DNA of 64,000 bases from Liolophura sinensis (lineage: Eukaryota; Mollusca; Polyplacophora; Chitonida; Chitonidae): positions 58,697,249 to 58,761,248 of the forward strand of contig NC_088295.1 of the NCBI RefSeq assembly GCF_032854445.1, read 5' to 3'. The position numbers and the translations under genes were made by a program. Positions within the stretch are counted from its first letter, which is position 1. Every line of letters begins with the position of its first letter. The notes under the pieces were generated by a model. It was not told the DNA's origin. It was given only the letters and a program-made list of their open reading frames with translations, and did not search any database. Positions 11,501 to 23,799 of the stretch are shown here, piece after piece.

Positions 11501-12436
11501 CTTAAAACAAGGTCAGATTCCAGTATCAAACAGTAGCTGACAAGACTTTCACAAAAACCTTTAATGCATGTTCTTTCCACAGGGTCCTGTTAATATTCCC
11601 ACCAGAGCGAGATTTTTTCTCTCACCATTTTGTAGTTAACGCTATCTGTGCATTTTATGTTCATTAAGTTAGTGTCCTTATTAACTTATGAAACTAAGGC
11701 TGACGTCATGCATGGGCATATAACGGTTTTATCCACATGAAATACAACATTGTCAACATGTCTAGGAGAAAAAAAATAATATTTAAACCTTTCTTCAGCT
11801 GGGCTCTTCAGTTGTCCAAATGTAAAGAATACAAAACAAACAAAATCTGGACGAATAATGCAAAGTGTATGACATATGTATTGATGTAATTGAAAATAAC
11901 CGGGAAAATGGCGTATCATTAGGAGTTTCTTGTATATATGCGCCTAGGCTTGATTACCCATAAGGTTTTGTTCATATACTTGCAATCAGACACACGCATA
12001 TATAGCCTGAGGACTTGCATATTGCATGTTGTTATCAACTGTCTGGTTTGCACTTATCACCTCAGTAAAGCTTAAGTCATAAGTATTACCTGGTGGTTAA
12101 TTACCATAATATTTCAACCAATTAATGGATGTCTAGACGATGATATAGAGATCTGTTATGCATTGTATTCCAAAATGTGAGAGCGTATTAGAGAAGCGTT
12201 AATGAGTCTGAAGGAACGGTTATAAGGCATGCACACATCCTGGATTCGATAAGCCACTTAAGACAAAAAGATCGAGTTAAATACGGACCTCCTTTCCCCA
12301 CCGGTAGTGCCATTAATGTAACACCTGTCCATCCTCGCACTCATTAAAGTCCCAAACAACAGGTGTATCATTGGTCTAAAACAAAGCTGATACTTAGGTC
12401 AAAACGAATAATGACAAAACAGGTAACGTGCTGCTC

Positions 12437-12445
12437 TATATAAAG
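12437..12445 (+). promoter_or_regulatory. TATATAAAG TATA box, copy A
   Basis: A consensus TATA box followed at once by TTGACGTG, inside a well conserved segment (12290-12560). It points towards the exons at 13973. Copy C has the identical motif at 43003-43011. No clear first exon could be fixed. In copy C a short frame at 43370-43409 (MAKKGIVWLCF) would join the 13973-type exon in phase through GTATGA, but copy A has lost it. Confidence 0.4.
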
Positions 12446-12977
12446 TTGACGTGTCCATTAAATGCGTGTAAAGTGGCTTCCTGAAAAACGTCTCTAAAGT
12501 CATTAAAATTTTATGAACTTTATAGGTGTCTCACATAAACAATAGGTTACCTTTAGAACTATAGTATGTGTTAGACGTTGGACGCCAAGCAGACAGATAT
12601 GCACGTTTCTAACGCGATACGAAGTTAATAGACCCTTGTCCATAAGTGGTGCAGAAAGTGACGATAACAGCCTTTCTTAATAGTGTGCTTCCATTCAAAA
12701 TTAAAATCCGTCAGACATTTTTTAAATTATTTTTTTTCTTCCTTTATGGATTTAGCAATTTAGCTCATTTACTGCTTTTATGTCAAGCAGGGCTACATGT
12801 ATAATGATGGCATGAAAGGAATACTCTGGCTTTTTTTAAGTATGAGGCAGATTCCACACAATCATTTCTTAAGTTTTAAACCTCGTCACCTTGTTTATAT
12901 TTTAATTTAAATTTTTATATCGCCTACAGTTAAGCTCTAAAATGGTATTTTGAAATTTTGAATTAATTCAGAATATC

Positions 12978-13090
12978 TTTGTGGAGTTGAACTCGGTTGC
13001 TATTAGAATTAAAAATATTTTAAGGTGTGGACGTCACGGAATTGATACAATGTCTAGAACGGCGCTCAAAACCAACTGAGCTATGGCGCC
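12978..13090 (-). mobile_element. tRNA-like SINE head (-), copy A
   Basis: Read on the minus strand, GGCGCCATAGCTCAGTTGG is a tRNA acceptor stem plus A box, followed at about 90 bases by a B-box-like GAGTTCAACTCC. The spacing is too long and the folding too poor for a working tRNA gene. Copy C keeps a better version at 43560-43672 (GGTTAGAGCGCCGGTCTAGA). Confidence 0.5.
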
Positions 13091-13204
13091 AACTGAGTAG
13101 CATAAATCGGACCTCCATTTAAACAATTAATTGCGCCTATATAATGCCTTAATGCCGTACCCAAGAACTTTTGACTTATGCGAAAGTGGGCAGCTTAATG
13201 AGTG

Positions 13205-13375
13205 AAAGATGTAAAAGTGTCCAGGTACACCACCGACCTCTGCTCGGTACCTGGACAATTTCCAAACTTTGAGCTACAGCCGAAACCCGAAACTCCTGGA
13301 TTCGAACCCCCGACCATATTGATAAAGGACCTGGTAGTTGCATCAAGTCGGCGCGTTAACCATGGATTTGAACCT
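13205..13375 (-). mobile_element. tRNA-derived SINE (-), copy A
   Basis: CTGGATTCGAACCCCCGACC is a reverse-complement B box. Further along, the copy C counterpart (43800-43955) holds the reverse complement of an A box, TGGTTAGACCACCGGGTCGC. The element accounts for most of the 147-codon open frame in this region, which is therefore not a gene. Confidence 0.5.
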
Positions 13376-13410
13376 CGGGCTCTGATTATGGAGATAGATA
13401 TTTGCATATA

Positions 13411-13585
13411 TATATTTATTTCATTGATCTATTTGATTGGTGTTTTACGCCGTACTCAAGAATATTTCACTTATGCGACGGCGGCCACCATTATAGTGGG
13501 AGGAAACCGGGCAGAGCCCGGGGGAAACCCACGACCATCCGCAGGTTGCTCACAGACCTTCCCAGGTACGACCGAAGAGGCATGT
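13411..13585 (-). mobile_element. SINE inserted only in copy A (-)
   Basis: Contains TTGATTGGTGTTTTACGCCG, CAAGAATATTTCACTTATGC, GGAGGAAACCGGGCAGAGCC and CAGACCTTCCCAGGTACG. From memory these match a very abundant molluscan/lophotrochozoan SINE family. Copy C reads straight across the site (TTTGCATATATTTTGCACGTG near 43978), so the insertion happened after the two units separated, or was lost from C by conversion. The ends carry similar GCATATATA / GCATGTATATA sequence, a possible target-site duplication. Confidence 0.75.
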
Positions 13586-13972
13586 ATATATTACACGTGT
13601 TCTTATACAGAGCTTTTCCCACATGCTACTCCTATTTCCTTTTAGTCTGAAGTAAGTCTCCCTCAAAATAGACAGTTTTTGTCACCACCTATATGTCATT
13701 TTGACAAGGGTCTGCTAATTTGACTATTTCCGTCACGTGATAAGTGCTGTGCTCATGTCGCACGTACTCCTTATGCTGCGAGCAACAATCGCTCTAATTA
13801 CCCTTTTGTCTATCAAGGAAATCTATAAAGTTCATTAGTATATTAATTCCTACAAAGTTTGACACAAATGTTCTTCACATGTGACACGTCATTTTACAGA
13901 TATGCAATTCAAGTAATGAATTTCAAGTACACTATCCTTTTACCTCAGCACTTAACTTATCTTTTGTTTTAG

Positions 13973-14350
13973 AGGAACAAAACGACACGGAATGTTAATG
14001 AGGGAAAATATCACCATAGGTGCTTCCTTCGTTACAGTGCTAAGAACTAAAATAGCACCACCTTTTAGACGCAATTTGTCAATGAGTGGCTGGAAGAGTT
14101 CTAATCTAAGTGACGTATTGTCTGTACATGAGGAATCCACAACGTTCATTGGTGTATTAATGACTGTACAGACTTCACACTGTACACTCCTCACGTAAGT
14201 GTTACAGTTATTCTGCTTTACACCTCGACGTTTTAAGGAACAGCGTGGAACTCCTTTACCGCCATTAATACTACCGTCTTCTTTTGTTTTAGTCGGAAAA
14301 TATCAAAGAGCCTGGCCTTGAAAGATGTATATGTTTCTAAATATAGACCT
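13973..14350 (+). CDS. Two consecutive internal exons of an unrecognised gene, copy A
   Basis: Exon 1 is 13973-14194: acceptor CTTTTGTTTTAG, donor CAC|GTAAGT, 73 codons between phase-2 ends. It includes ENITIGASFVTVLRTKIAPP, SMSGWKSSNLSDVL and TTFIGVLMTVQTSHC. Exon 2 is 14293-14350: acceptor CTTTTGTTTTAG again, 19 codons RKISKSLALKDVYVSKYRP, donor CCT|GTAAGT, phase 0. The join is in frame. All four splice sites are near consensus, which is the main evidence, since the sequence is identical in copy C and so gives no comparative signal. The first exon reads like a beta-rich domain. The phase-0 exit would fit the phase-0 exon at 28660, but that would need a 14-kb intron containing another gene. 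Confidence 0.45.
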
Positions 14351-17300
14351 GTAAGTGAAGCAACAAATTGGAATTGTTAAAATCTTAAGTGAGGAATTTA
14401 ACTGAAAGGTTCATTATGTGGGGATTTGATTGCGGTTTTATAATTATAATATCAAACTAAAGTGCGTCTGCGATGTCCTTTTATTTAATGCTTAAAGCAT
14501 AAAAACAAAGGCGATGCCATTTTGGCTAGAGACTATCAGTAAAGTAATAAAGATGAAGAGCTGATGATCGAGGCAGTCACTTATGGTACGAGGGCTATAT
14601 ACTAAGTGGTTATAAATGTAGAAGAGACAACTTAAGTCTATGTACAGCAAGCTTCTCTCTCTAAGCCTTTGTCTTAGTGTTAAAATATACTCATCCAACT
14701 TTATTTCATGTCTATTAACTAACAGACAGATTATTAGCTGCATGTCAACATTTAAGAGTTTGGCAAATATATGAAGAAGAAGGTAGATTTTGTTTCTAAT
14801 TTTGTTATAAAATATCAAATGGCCTACATTAATTAAATCCTTATCCTCTTAGATTTTCATGTTATACTCCGGTACTGTGTATATATTCTTGGAACACTAG
14901 GCGTCCAAGTATAACGACCATTGTGACACTGACCATAACAAACACTATTGTCCACCTGAATGACGTGACATGATCAGTACATAACGGGATATCGCTGTCT
15001 GAGGAACATTCTATAACAGTGTGTTGTTGTTAAAGATGAAGTCATCATTTGTGTGAATGACACTGACATGAGTAATTGATGATGAAAGATGGTCCTGTAA
15101 TGATTTACGGAATTAAAATGCCATCATAATGATTAGATCTACCGTAATCCACAGCTACCAGTAAAGCTGATGATATGATTATGAGTTGATTCGTTACGGA
15201 TTCCAAACCTACCTGGGAAAATCTCATACAAACTTTCTTCCAAATAAGCAGGGTGCCATCAAGAGTTCGAATCCGTGCATAAGCGCGTGTTGTTATTAAC
15301 GTAAAAGTCATGGTATATTTCAACGACGCATTCGTGATTACAGCTGAAAGGCATTTCTAGTAGTCCATGTGATTATAATGGAATTATAATAATTACCCTC
15401 GTAAACACCTGTCCAAAGGTTGATCTGATGAGCATGGGTTGATTCGTAACGGACTGGAACGCTGCATCAGTTCGATTCTATTTGTATAGATTTACACAGT
15501 AAAAATCGGACTTGTCCAAAGAAAAACAGAAACTTCAGCGTTCCAAGCATTCTCCTTACCTATCTAACACTTTCCTTTGATTGCTACAAGAGAATATTAT
15601 GAAAGAAAGAACGTGGTTTCAATTTCTCGCTTTGACACCATTAGCTTCACATCTAAACATTTCCTATAATTTCCCTGGGACAACAGTTTTCTCATTTGAA
15701 CAGTTTGTATTCTGAAAGTTTTCTCGTATTTATAGTCTTTCCAGATGTTTTGTACATACGTTCTTGTCACCGTTTCCCTCCACTGAGAATCTTCATGTCA
15801 GTAGATTTAACATAGTTTCCCCCAGTTTCCCTCCACTGAGAATCTTGCCCTGCTATCAATTTTACCATAGTTTCCCCCTACCGAGAATCTTGCCCAGACA
15901 GCAGCTGTTCCATAATTTCCCTCCACTAAGAGTCTTACCCAGACGATAGCTGTACCATAGTTTCCCTCCACTAAGAATCTTGCCCAAATAGCTTGTCCCT
16001 CACTAAAAATGTTCCTTGCCATCAGCTTTATTATAGATTCTGTCTACAGAGAGTCAATCAGCAAAAAGTATCAAACAAACATAAATGTAAGCACAACATT
16101 TTATTCACTTACTCATCCTACCTCCACAACCACAGAGAGGTAGACAGATAAACAAAGTGTATATCTCTATCGTATTTTAATACAAAGACCTAGAATCGAG
16201 ATGGCCTTAACAGTGGTTAGGCTAGATCCGTGGGTTATTAAGTGGGCGGGGACAGCCGTAATAACACCCCTATATAATCAGGCCACTGAATTATTCACTC
16301 AAATCCGATTACAGCAACTCTTTCTTTGCAAATTATTACTAAAATAGTTTAGGGCCAGACACTAATTTCTCGGCATCTTTGAAGATCTAGGTATTTATAA
16401 GACTTGGGCGGCGACCATATTAAAATTCCTCTGAGATAATGCCATGTACAATAGAATCAAAAATTTAGTATAGGACGAATGCTCGCTATGTAGACGCCAT
16501 CTATTTCCTTCCATCTGTTATTAAGTCATTAAATCATTAATAACATAAGAGACAAGCACTTAAACACTTTATTGTCTTCCGCTGCAATGGCCAACACACT
16601 GGCAGATTATGAACAAATTGCATCTGATACATTTAATTAGGAACCCACTTAATAAGTGAAGAGAATTAGTAAACTATCATTAAAATTTCTCTGTATAATT
16701 AACACAAAATGAGATTTTGTCATCCTTCAGTGAACCCAAATGCAACTGTTACATCATGAGACCAGTTTCTATGCTCTACAGGTGCCTTCAGTTTTCCCTG
16801 GAAATATGACAACTATGGATACCATATATACTAGATATACATCTAGCAAATCAGAATATACCTGGACATAAATTATGCTGAGCGTTTTCTTTTAACCGCT
16901 CGTTGGATAGAATATTAACAGGAAGAAGATACTCAAAAATAGGATAAAAGCAAATCATATATTGGCCGATTAGTCTGATTGAGCTAAATACACTTCCATT
17001 CATGCATTCATTGTATTGATTACCGACAGCTTAGTTCTACCAGATGTAAACAAAACCCAGTGAGCCAATACATTCAGATATTTTCTAGAGGCCTAAATGG
17101 AACCTCCAGAAATTCATTGACAAGATGTGTATATACAACAAAGAATTTTGAGTTACCTCCCCATTAACAGCCCATCCAGGGGCCTATGGCGAGAGACACG
17201 CCTACTTACGAAAACATAAAAGACGGATGAACATTATAATTTATGAGCACAAAAAGAGAAATTTAAGAAGATACAACTTTAAATTACATAGAGCTCAGAT

Positions 17301-19500
17301 GGGTTCCTATTTGGGCGTGGATGAAAAAAAGAACCATGTTCTAGGATGAGAAGATCGGTTTACTACACCCGTTACATACAAGATTAAAAGTTCATAATAG
17401 ATCAGCTATTGTGTATACAATACAAACGATCCTTTGATCACAAATAACTGGTGATTTAATCACAGATTTTGTACAAAGCTGATTTTAAGAAGACAAAGCT
17501 CGAAACGAAGAAAGACAAATACAACTGTGGGGAGATAGTCAACTTATTAGTAGAGAAAAACAGCTGATGTAGATATATACTACTGTGAATTAAATTTCTC
17601 AAGAATAGCAGAGTGTCTATGGGTTGTCTTCATCAATAACAACCAATGACATGACGCGCGCTTTCCATCGGTGAAGGTGCTGACAAAACTTCTTCACAGA
17701 TATTTGGCGAAAAGTCCAACAGAACAAAAATCAAAACAAACAGGCAATCTCTCCAGAACCGGGTTTCAACTTCCACTTACATCTTAATTGGAGAGAAGAG
17801 GGAAATGGGGTACTTCAAGTCTGATTATCTCCGAGTACAACTTAACCTTAGTCTACTTTGATTAAAATACAAATATTTTAATTTTCTCTGTCATTTTCTC
17901 TGGAGACAACAGCTATAAAATGTTATTTCTGAGATAATATTTCTGAATTTACATCAGGATATCATATCCTACCACAAACGGAATATCGTATTTTCTTTCA
18001 TTCACTTGAATGCTGTGAGTTTGCTAACGGCTGCAGAATGGAAGTTAACGTGTGTATTAGTTCCAATCTAAAGAATGCATGGCGATCCACAGTTGCTTTT
18101 CAGGTGCATGGCAATCTTGTACGTGATCCGTGGTTGTTAAAAAATTTAACAAAAAAAAGGGAGGAATAATGGTTTTGGGCTTGGATTCCAGCGTCTGTGT
18201 GGTTGTTCAACACAGTACGGTCACATGTATTCCAAGCCCAATACGGAAAATCCAGGGTTGTCGATGTTAGATGTGATGACTGGATGGACGTCATGCTGAG
18301 AAAGTGTAAATATTGTGACAATGACAAAACAAATATAGGAAGTGACAACTATTTGCATACATGAATTAGGAAAACGAACAAATGTAGTTCGAGCATTGCT
18401 AAAATAAGTAAGTTTTTACAGTGATTAAAATTAAATAGATATATGAAGTATATAACAGTGCTCGTTAAGTTGATGTGTACAAGGACGAAGGTATATTAAG
18501 AGTGTTAAAAAAATGATATTAGATTATATATTAAAGCTGTAAAGAAAGCTGTATACACCCAGGAGATCAGTATTTTATTGTTTATTAAATTATCTAAATC
18601 AATCCTGTAAAATCATCATTGTGTTCATTGAAATGTGCATGTTAGCAGATGAAAACGATGTATACTCCGATAAAACTACAGACTGGTCATTAATTTCCCT
18701 AACGTCATTTACACTAATTAAGCCTGACAGATTATAGAAAAATTAGCTATAATGCATTGTAGTAACAAGCCTATTTTCCCACAAAACGTTTACGATTACT
18801 CAGAAGTAAATACATACCACACTAGTATATACCAATTAAGTATTATTCCATGATGTAAAACATGTATATTTACCAGTGATTATAGCTTACACACATTGTT
18901 ATGTTATAAGCAGGCATCCAGCTGTTGGTACGTTATATACTCAAAATTGAGAGTTATTTAGTAAAATGTTACAAAATATGTCATCGTTTTACTAAATATA
19001 TTGCTAGAATTCACATATTATTATAATAAATCCTTTGTGAAGATGTAGGCTTGGAAAATATTAAATCACACCAAAGTCTTCATGTAAAGTTACATGTAGT
19101 TACATACGTACTATGAGCAGCATATTCACAGACTGTGTTTACACGAAAGTGCGAATAGTCCCAGATTAACCCCTAATTTTTGATGGATACCAGAAACTCA
19201 GAAGTGTCTCGGTTTCCAGGAAGTATGTCATGTTATAATAAGACGCACTGTGTCATACATGTGAGACAGTTTGATGGCTTCATGTAGAACATGAACTCAA
19301 AAGTGCCTCTGGAATTACTGTGTCATGTTATATATAATACTGTTATCCTATATATAATACTGTTGTGTTATATATAATGCTGTTATGTCATGTATAACAC
19401 TGTGACTTACATGTGGGACGTTGTGCCTATCATGTCTACCTGTGGAACATTAATTCTATTTCGTTAGAGTGAGACGCGCTGAGTTGTATATGTGTGAGAC
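14351..19500. other. Long stretch without a supportable gene
   Basis: Contains tRNA B-box-like fragments at about 15265 (GAGTTCGAATCCGTGC) and 15470, the 45-bp minisatellite, and at 18170-18245 an inverted repeat TTGGGCTTGGA / TCCAAGCCCAA about 45 bases apart, kept in copy C (48594-48665). Imperfect 20-odd-bp repeats of TGTTATATATAATACTG lie at 19325-19400. I see no exons with good splice sites. Confidence 0.5.
15773..16005. repeat. 45-bp minisatellite, copy A
   Basis: Five copies of a TTTCCCTCCACTRAGAATCT-type unit beginning at 15773, 15826, 15871, 15916 and 15961; four of the intervals are 45 bases or close to it. Because 45 is a multiple of three, it gives false ORFs on both strands. The copy C array (46171-46403) is identical. 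Confidence 0.85.
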
Positions 19501-19507
19501 GGTCTCC

Positions 19508-19877
19508 TTTAATATCTCTTTGATGTTACAGGAATTAATCCTTCGTGTCTCTATAGGTGTCTACAATATTAACTCAAACCTGTCTGAAAATGTTTTTCTT
19601 TAATATCGCTTTGAAGTCTCACGATTTAATCCTTTATGTCTTTATAGGTGTCTGTATAATACTGAATCAAACCTGTCTGGAAATGTCCTTCTTTAATATC
19701 GCTTTGAAGTTACACGGGTTAATCGTTTATGTCTTTATAGGTGTCTGTATAATACTGAATCAAACCTGTCTGGAAATGTCCTTCTTTAATATCGCTTTGA
19801 AGTTACACGGGTTAATCCTTCGTGTCTCTATAGGTGTCTGTATAATATTAACTCAAACCTGTCTGGAAATGTCGGAA
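19508..19877 (+). repeat. 93-bp tandem repeat, four units, copy A
   Basis: Units begin TTTAATATCKCTTTGAWGT at 19508, 19599, 19692 and 19785 and end near AAATGTCGGAATT. The period of 93 (31 codons) keeps a frame open, producing a 195-codon ORF with hydrophobic repeats such as VFIGVCIILNQTCLE. Each unit contains TCTNTATAG|GTGTCT, resembling a splice acceptor and donor fused. I see no sign that it is translated. Confidence 0.85.
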
Positions 19878-21159
19878 TTATGTGCGTATTCAAGAAGACA
19901 TAGTGCGACAATGTGGCCCGTGAGAAGGTCTTCTTTATTCGCGTCTTTAGTCTTCCGAAAGTCAAATCTTTCTGACAAACACCAGCTGTTTGTGGTCATA
20001 TTTAAAAAAAAAAACATACCATCTGCACCTAAATACTCCATATGTAAATTTGCCTGCTGTCACAGACATCTTACATTGCACATTTTAGTATATGAAAATA
20101 ATGTATCTATCCATAAATGTATACAAATTAAAAATGTCTTTTAGAACTGAATTCTATTATTACACCTAGACTGCTAAATAACAAACATGCAGAAGCTAAT
20201 TTATATTTTTTCGGCCTACACGAATATTAATGAGAACAAATCCATCACGAACATGTACTCTACACTATAAAGCCTTGCGTGCATGATAATATTTTTACAT
20301 TTACAGTAGGCCTAGATTTAATTTCTAGACTTAACAAAAATTAAGACTTATGATACCATTGTGATGTCTAATAACACACAATGTTGGTTTAATAGTTTAC
20401 TTTTAGTATACACTGTGTTTGCATTTCTTGTTTCACTTGTTTGAAAACTCACCTAAAGCAATAATATTATAATCACATTTCTCCGCGGTTACCTTCACTT
20501 TCGCTAAACGTATGTACTTAGTATATTACAGTTGTTAAGCGACAAGCAAGAAAAAGCAGTTCTCTCTTAGGTAATACAAACTGTTGAAATTAATATGATA
20601 ATATACAGTTAGCAAGTTCGCTATATCACTCGGTTTAAACAATAAACTGTTAATTCGTTGAATTAATTCCACGTGCGCACGCTATGATATACATTATTAT
20701 GCACAAAATTCGTGGTCCAGCGTATGTACAACATGTGAAGCCGTTGATTTACCCACAAGCTGTTAGAGATTAGCCGCAAACCGTTATCCGACGTATCACG
20801 TATCTGATGTACCGTCACGTTATTCTCTTCATGTATTTACACAGTCGGCTTGGGTGGTGTTTTTTCGGATTTTATTTCGCATAATCAATACATAACATGG
20901 CTTCCCTTGACCGCTATAGGGCGTCCTTATTACCATGATATATTTACTGTTGTAAATATAGCTGAGTGAGATTGATAAATAATAGAAACAAAGCTTACAT
21001 ATGCAGTTTCCTTTGAAAGTGAATGTCATTTCTTCAGAGCATAGTGGATTGATCCGTATTAGATAATTATAGATTGTACAAGCATTTTGTTATCTTTATG
21101 ACAGTTTGCTAATCTTAACCATACACATGAATATTCATGTGACGTCACAATATGTGTAA

Positions 21160-22945
21160 TGTTTTCAATAAATTTGATAATGGAATCAACGGTTAGCCAA
21201 ATTAATTTGATAAACGCCTTTGACAGGTATGACTCGTGGGGGAATAAAGAAACTAATAATCAGCCTCATCACTAATTAATAATGACACCATTGACCTGTG
21301 CGCCAATAAAACGCTTTGTTTTGAAATTCAGTTATACCGTGGCATTCCTAAAGTAAAGCTACCCTGTAGCAGAATTCAGTTATCACGTCACACCAGTGAA
21401 AACAATCAATGACAACACACACTTTGATAACGGAACACACGTCACATCACGTGTCATGAGGTGATCTTTACGGCGTACATTGATTACCAGAGCAGTGATG
21501 TAATTTGTCATGGATGTCAGGGTATTGTGGAGTAGATAACGGCTCATCACGAGTAGTCCCCCTTTATCCAACTGCTCATGCCAACAAAAGCATGGAAAGA
21601 CCTACATGTGCCAATACGCATTCAACAACCATATGCTTTGATTGCATTTAATCACAGTATCGTTATCATTCACAAAAATCCTCACCAATGTCAACCAGAT
21701 AACCTAACAAACACGTACTTGTAATGTGTGTGAGAAAGTAGGGTACAGTCTTTCCAAATTTGAGCCAACATTACTCATTGGTTCACATCATAAGGTGGGT
21801 ATTGTAGACAGTGTTGTGTGCATACTTTGTTAATGCACTAACGTAATACACCAGTCAAACATAGATATGTTCTTAAAAGCCTGAGTACTGTGCTCCTGTG
21901 TTTCCTACCGTGTGGTTAAAATAAATAATGCAGCTATCTTTACCAGGCATTAATAAAGTTAAACATTTTAATAAAAAAGGAAACAATTCTCACCATTTCT
22001 ATCATGTAGAGCGTATGTATCAATATAATTACTCATAATTCACACAGATTTAATCTTCACACTTATAGGGACTTCAATTTAACAGCCTACATGAAAACTT
22101 TTGTTTGTATACCATATGTATTATATACATTATTATGTAGACTGTAAACAAAACACAAGTTATAGAAAATGATGTGTGGCCAATCATTCTGTCTGAAACA
22201 GTGGCGTTGTCTCACACGTTTAACGTCGCCACGATTCTTTAAGTAGGCGGATATATAGAATTAAACTGTCTACCAAAGCAACTGAAACTTACACTTAATC
22301 ATGCACGGCATCAATTAAAGGGCTCCATATAATTCATGACTGTAACACTTTGATAACTGATCACATAGATATTGTCAAGGGACAGAAAGTAAATGACTTG
22401 ATTTATTTAAAAAAGGGGATGTTTATAACTGAATGTTTACAAATAAAAGATCTCACAGCAGTCAACCTGTCTTTGATCAATCCATTTTGACTGCGGCCTT
22501 AAGTCAGCAGTTCTGCCATACAGCTGCCGAATGGCGGTTGATTTCTCCGGTTTCATCATCCTAAAACCTCAGCATCGTCTTTTTAAGTAAAATGTCCCTT
22601 AGTACCGCTTTGATCTGGTCACAGCTCCCGCTTTGTTAGTATAGCCTGCCGGATGCGCATCTTACTCTGGTATAAAATCCATGCTGTGAATGTATGAAGG
22701 AAAGAAGGGCGCCATCCTCCGTTAGGCTGTGTCTAAAACCGAACTGAAAACAGTCTATATTCCTGCTTCCTCTTTAGGCCTATAAGAATGTGCATGGCGT
22801 AGTTCTATGTACTAGTCGATCTGTGACCCTCGCCGGTCCAGCATTCGGTGACTTCTGTAACACTGGACAAATGAAGTGGCACGTTCAAATCTAGATCTTG
22901 ATGGTTCGGCAGGTGTGTCACGTGCCCCACGAAGATCGCTGGTTT
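21160..22945. other. Segment present in copy A only (about 1.8 kb)
   Basis: In copy C, GTGACGTCACAATAAATTTA passes through about 40 AT-rich bases directly to TGGTTTCCTTCATATTTAAA, skipping this whole segment. No gene recognised. Its right end (about 22790-22935) looks like a SINE or related repeat (GCATGGCGTAGTTCTATG, then TCTGTGACCCTCGCCGGTCC). Either it was inserted into A or deleted from C. Confidence 0.8.
22790..22935 (-). mobile_element. Repeat fragment, probably SINE-related (-)
   Basis: The minus strand reads GGGGCACGTGACACACCTGC, then AGATTTGAACGTGCC (weak B box), then CACTTCATTTGTCCAGTGTT and GGCGAGGGTCACAGATCGAC. I associate this arrangement from memory with repeats common in mollusc genomes. 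It is at the edge of the copy-A-only segment. Confidence 0.4.
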
Positions 22946-23338
22946 CCTTCATATTTAAAACTGAACGCCGTTGTACAAATGAAATATTCTTGTCTACAGC
23001 GTTGAACACCAATCAAATAAATAAGCCTACTCACCATTTCAAAGGTCTCGCGAATTTATGCAGATATAGGCTAGACAAAATGAAAACTAAAAAAAGTATA
23101 GAAGTCTTACAAATCGAGAGTTTAGAAACAGTGATATTGTGGCACATACAATGTTGAAAAAGACATGTCTTGCTCGCCTGGGCTACCTAAAACTGTATAT
23201 GGCGATAAGTCTATAAATACGGATATGTTAGTATTTCATGGTTTTATTGATGAGATTTAGAATTTTAAAGAAAGAAGTTTATTCTGTCACCGCATTTATG
23301 TACCGAAAGCGGCAAATATTAAATGATACAGGAAAAGG

Positions 23339-23543
23339 ATATATATAACGTGTATAGTCTGTATGACGTCACAGATAATGACGTGTGGTTTCCCCAGCGA
23401 CGTCAAAACATCAAAGTTCGGACGAATCGTGCCGCCGCGAACAATATACATTTGCAAAGTGCCAAAAAGGTGAGTTAATGTTTACATCTGTCCAAAGTTT
23501 CACCGGACCGTAGGAAACACGAAGAAAGCAAAAGGCGAACAAC
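23339..23543 (+). promoter_or_regulatory. Promoter and untranslated first exons of the helical-protein gene, copy A
   Basis: GATATATATAAC at 23339-23350 is a TATA-like element, followed by a perfect TGACGTCA at 23364 and CRE-like TGACGTG and CGACGTCA by 23404. A G+C-richer segment ends in the donor AAAAAG|GTGAGT (exon end 23469). A second donor AACAAC|GTAAGT lies at 23543. Neither upstream exon has a long frame, so both are read as 5' UTR. Copy C keeps the same order (54470, 54495, 54614, 54687) with an extra GCCGCTATTG segment. Confidence 0.5.
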
Positions 23544-23799
23544 GTAAGTCCACCTATCTTTTTAATCTTTTATACTTCAAAGGATTTTAGAAACATTACG
23601 TACAGCTTTGGATCTATGGTTTATCGTAGGCCTGACTCAGATCCCAGCTGAAGTTTTATATGAACCATTATGATGCTTCCTGTATAAGACAAGCTAGATT
23701 TTCTCGGTGTGTCAGATAGTACCAACTATTACCATGTAACCTACCTTAATTGGTAAAAGATATAAATAACATCTCAGTAACTCATACAAATCGTCAAAT

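Larger units (their letters stand above)
9975..12430. other. Long non-coding stretch with two SINE remnants and CRE sites
   Basis: Holds the SINE at 10225-10430, the SINE fragment at 11410-11500, and perfect TGACGTCA sites at 10434 and 11701 (copy C 40932 and 42332). The segment 11475-11695 is replaced by unrelated sequence in copy C. No gene that I can support. Confidence 0.5.
13935..16223 (+). repeat. Near-identical block shared with copy C
   Basis: Over about 2.29 kb I found only two differences from 44333-46621 (near 14478 and 14910), whereas sequence on both sides differs every 10-30 bases. The edges are sharp: ACACTATCC/ACACTTTCC on the left and GGCTAGATCC/GGCTGGATCC on the right. The block contains both exons at 13973-14350 and the 45-bp minisatellite. 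Confidence 0.9.

Noticed and set aside
12990-13090. Possible tRNA gene on the minus strand
   Set aside because: Acceptor stem and A box look right, but the B box is too far away and no complete cloverleaf forms; a tRNA-derived SINE fits better.
13202-13650. 147-codon and 82-codon open frames
   Set aside because: They run through two SINE sequences; the copy C site lacks one of these SINEs and the frame is gone.
15764-16022. Open frames on both strands with repeated FPPLRILP-type or ARFSVEGN-type motifs
   Set aside because: They are translations of the 45-bp minisatellite.
18100-18348. 82-codon minus open frame (copy C also has a plus-strand 86-codon frame)
   Set aside because: Different strands and frames are open in the two copies, so there is no consistent coding signal.
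19557-20144. 195-codon hydrophobic open frame with 31-residue repeats
   Set aside because: A by-product of the 93-bp tandem repeat. No start context or splice signals, and the copy C frame is broken into pieces.
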